From contig MVRP01000254.1 of the NCBI GenBank assembly GCA_002067405.1, forward strand, positions 1 to 5,273: a stretch of 5,273 nucleotides of DNA. The letters are read 5' to 3'. Shown piece by piece: positions 5,089-5,273 of the stretch (position 1 is its first letter; each line of letters opens with the position of its first letter). The translations under genes and the position numbers were made by a program. The DNA is from Syntrophorhabdaceae bacterium PtaU1.Bin034. Its GTDB lineage: Bacteria > Desulfobacterota_G > Syntrophorhabdia > Syntrophorhabdales > WCHB1-27. Below the pieces are notes generated by a model. The model did no database searches. It saw nothing but the letters and a program-made list of their open reading frames with translations, and was not told the DNA's origin.

Positions 5089-5157
5089 TCAAACGTCCAG
5101 CAATGACGGCTCCCTCCTTGCAGGAAGCATCCTGACGAGGAAACCGCCTATCTCCAT
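5089..5157 (-). CDS. Possible 22-residue microprotein upstream of the parM-like gene
   Basis: ATG 5157 begins MEIGGFLVRMLPARREPSLL and two more codons, then TGA at 5091-5089. It starts seven bases after the stop of the upstream membrane protein gene and ends immediately before the GGAGG of the parM-like gene. AAGG and GGAGG elements precede the ATG within 5-13 bases. The tight packing fits a small coupled ORF or a leader that delivers ribosomes to the next gene. The composition shows no membrane segment and no family is recognised. It may be noncoding. Confidence 0.3.
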   Translation of the reverse strand: MEIGGFLVRMLPARREPSLLDV

Positions 5158-5164
5158 ATTGCCT

Positions 5165-5273
5165 TCACCTCCACATCCGCTCCCGCTCGATCATCCTCCT
5201 CGTCTTCCTCGACGCCGCAAGGATGACCGCCCAGGGGATGGTGATCATAAGGAACGTGGTGAGGACCACGAAG
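5165..5273 (-). CDS. C-terminus of a membrane protein (5'-truncated by the window edge)
   Basis: Reading leftward from the window edge, 35 residues precede the TGA at 5167-5165. They comprise a hydrophobic segment FVVLTTFLMITIPWAVILAA, long enough for one transmembrane helix, followed by a strongly basic tail RKTRRMIERERMWR. By the positive-inside rule the C-terminus should be cytoplasmic. The family cannot be named from this piece. It lies at the head of the leftward run that includes the parM-like gene, with only the possible microprotein between. Confidence 0.6.
   Translation of the reverse strand, partial: FVVLTTFLMITIPWAVILAASRKTRRMIERERMWR

Noticed and set aside
4143..5135. Long plus-strand open frame (330 codons) opposite the ParM-like gene
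   Set aside because: It is the antisense of a gene with clear actin-family motifs, has no recognisable motif itself and no convincing ribosome site; it is a shadow of codon bias.
1..5273. tRNA genes, CRISPR arrays or insertion sequences
   Set aside because: No cloverleaf-like segment, regularly spaced repeats, or transposase with terminal repeats could be recognised on either strand by eye.

Overview
The window is a bacterial accessory region of about 50-55% G+C. It looks like part of an integrated mobile element or island boundary. From general resemblance of the integrase, the AbiE pair and the ParM-like protein I would guess a Desulfobacterota (deltaproteobacterial) or Nitrospirota host. 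That guess comes from memory of these families and is weak, because no housekeeping gene is present.

Left part, plus strand. Positions 1-135 are the tail of a small helix-turn-helix (excisionase-like) protein. A short regulatory stretch with a 7-bp inverted repeat and an AT-rich promoter leads into a two-gene AbiE type IV toxin-antitoxin operon: an intact AbiEi antitoxin/repressor (286-1059), then AbiEii nucleotidyltransferase toxin (1061-1965). The toxin is split by a one-base frameshift. From 1966 to about 2460 there is no intact gene. This stretch holds a perfect 12-bp-arm palindrome (2241-2267), a short coding remnant resembling a YhcG/DUF1016 nuclease, and a well-formed promoter with a 19-bp palindromic operator (2427-2445). 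That promoter drives a RelE/ParE-family toxin gene starting at 2479. The toxin has a one-base frameshift in a G run and is cut off at about 2711.

Right part, minus strand. An operon-like series runs leftward: the C-terminus of a membrane protein (5273-5165), a possible 22-residue microprotein (5157-5089), a ParM/StbA-type actin-like ATPase (5078-4161), a possible very short ORF (4136-4047), a helix-turn-helix excisionase-like gene (4050 or 3970 to 3644, frame-broken) and a tyrosine recombinase (3642-2662). The integrase has R, K, HxxR and W of the catalytic set, but its reading frame enters the antisense of the RelE toxin immediately after the GRW motif, so the nucleophilic tyrosine segment is lost. 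The integrase and the RelE toxin are therefore two 3'-truncated genes fused tail to tail at about 2706-2712.

Overall, the right half resembles an element's maintenance and mobility end (ParM-like segregation, HTH regulator, integrase). The left half is a cluster of toxin-antitoxin and defence genes in decay. Three genes carry single-base frameshifts and two are cut at a shared junction, which fits either a degenerating element border or local sequence or assembly error; both can be tested. I did not find a convincing new system. The most informative features are the gene-gene junction, the operators that survive next to broken genes, and the compensating frameshifts in the HTH gene.
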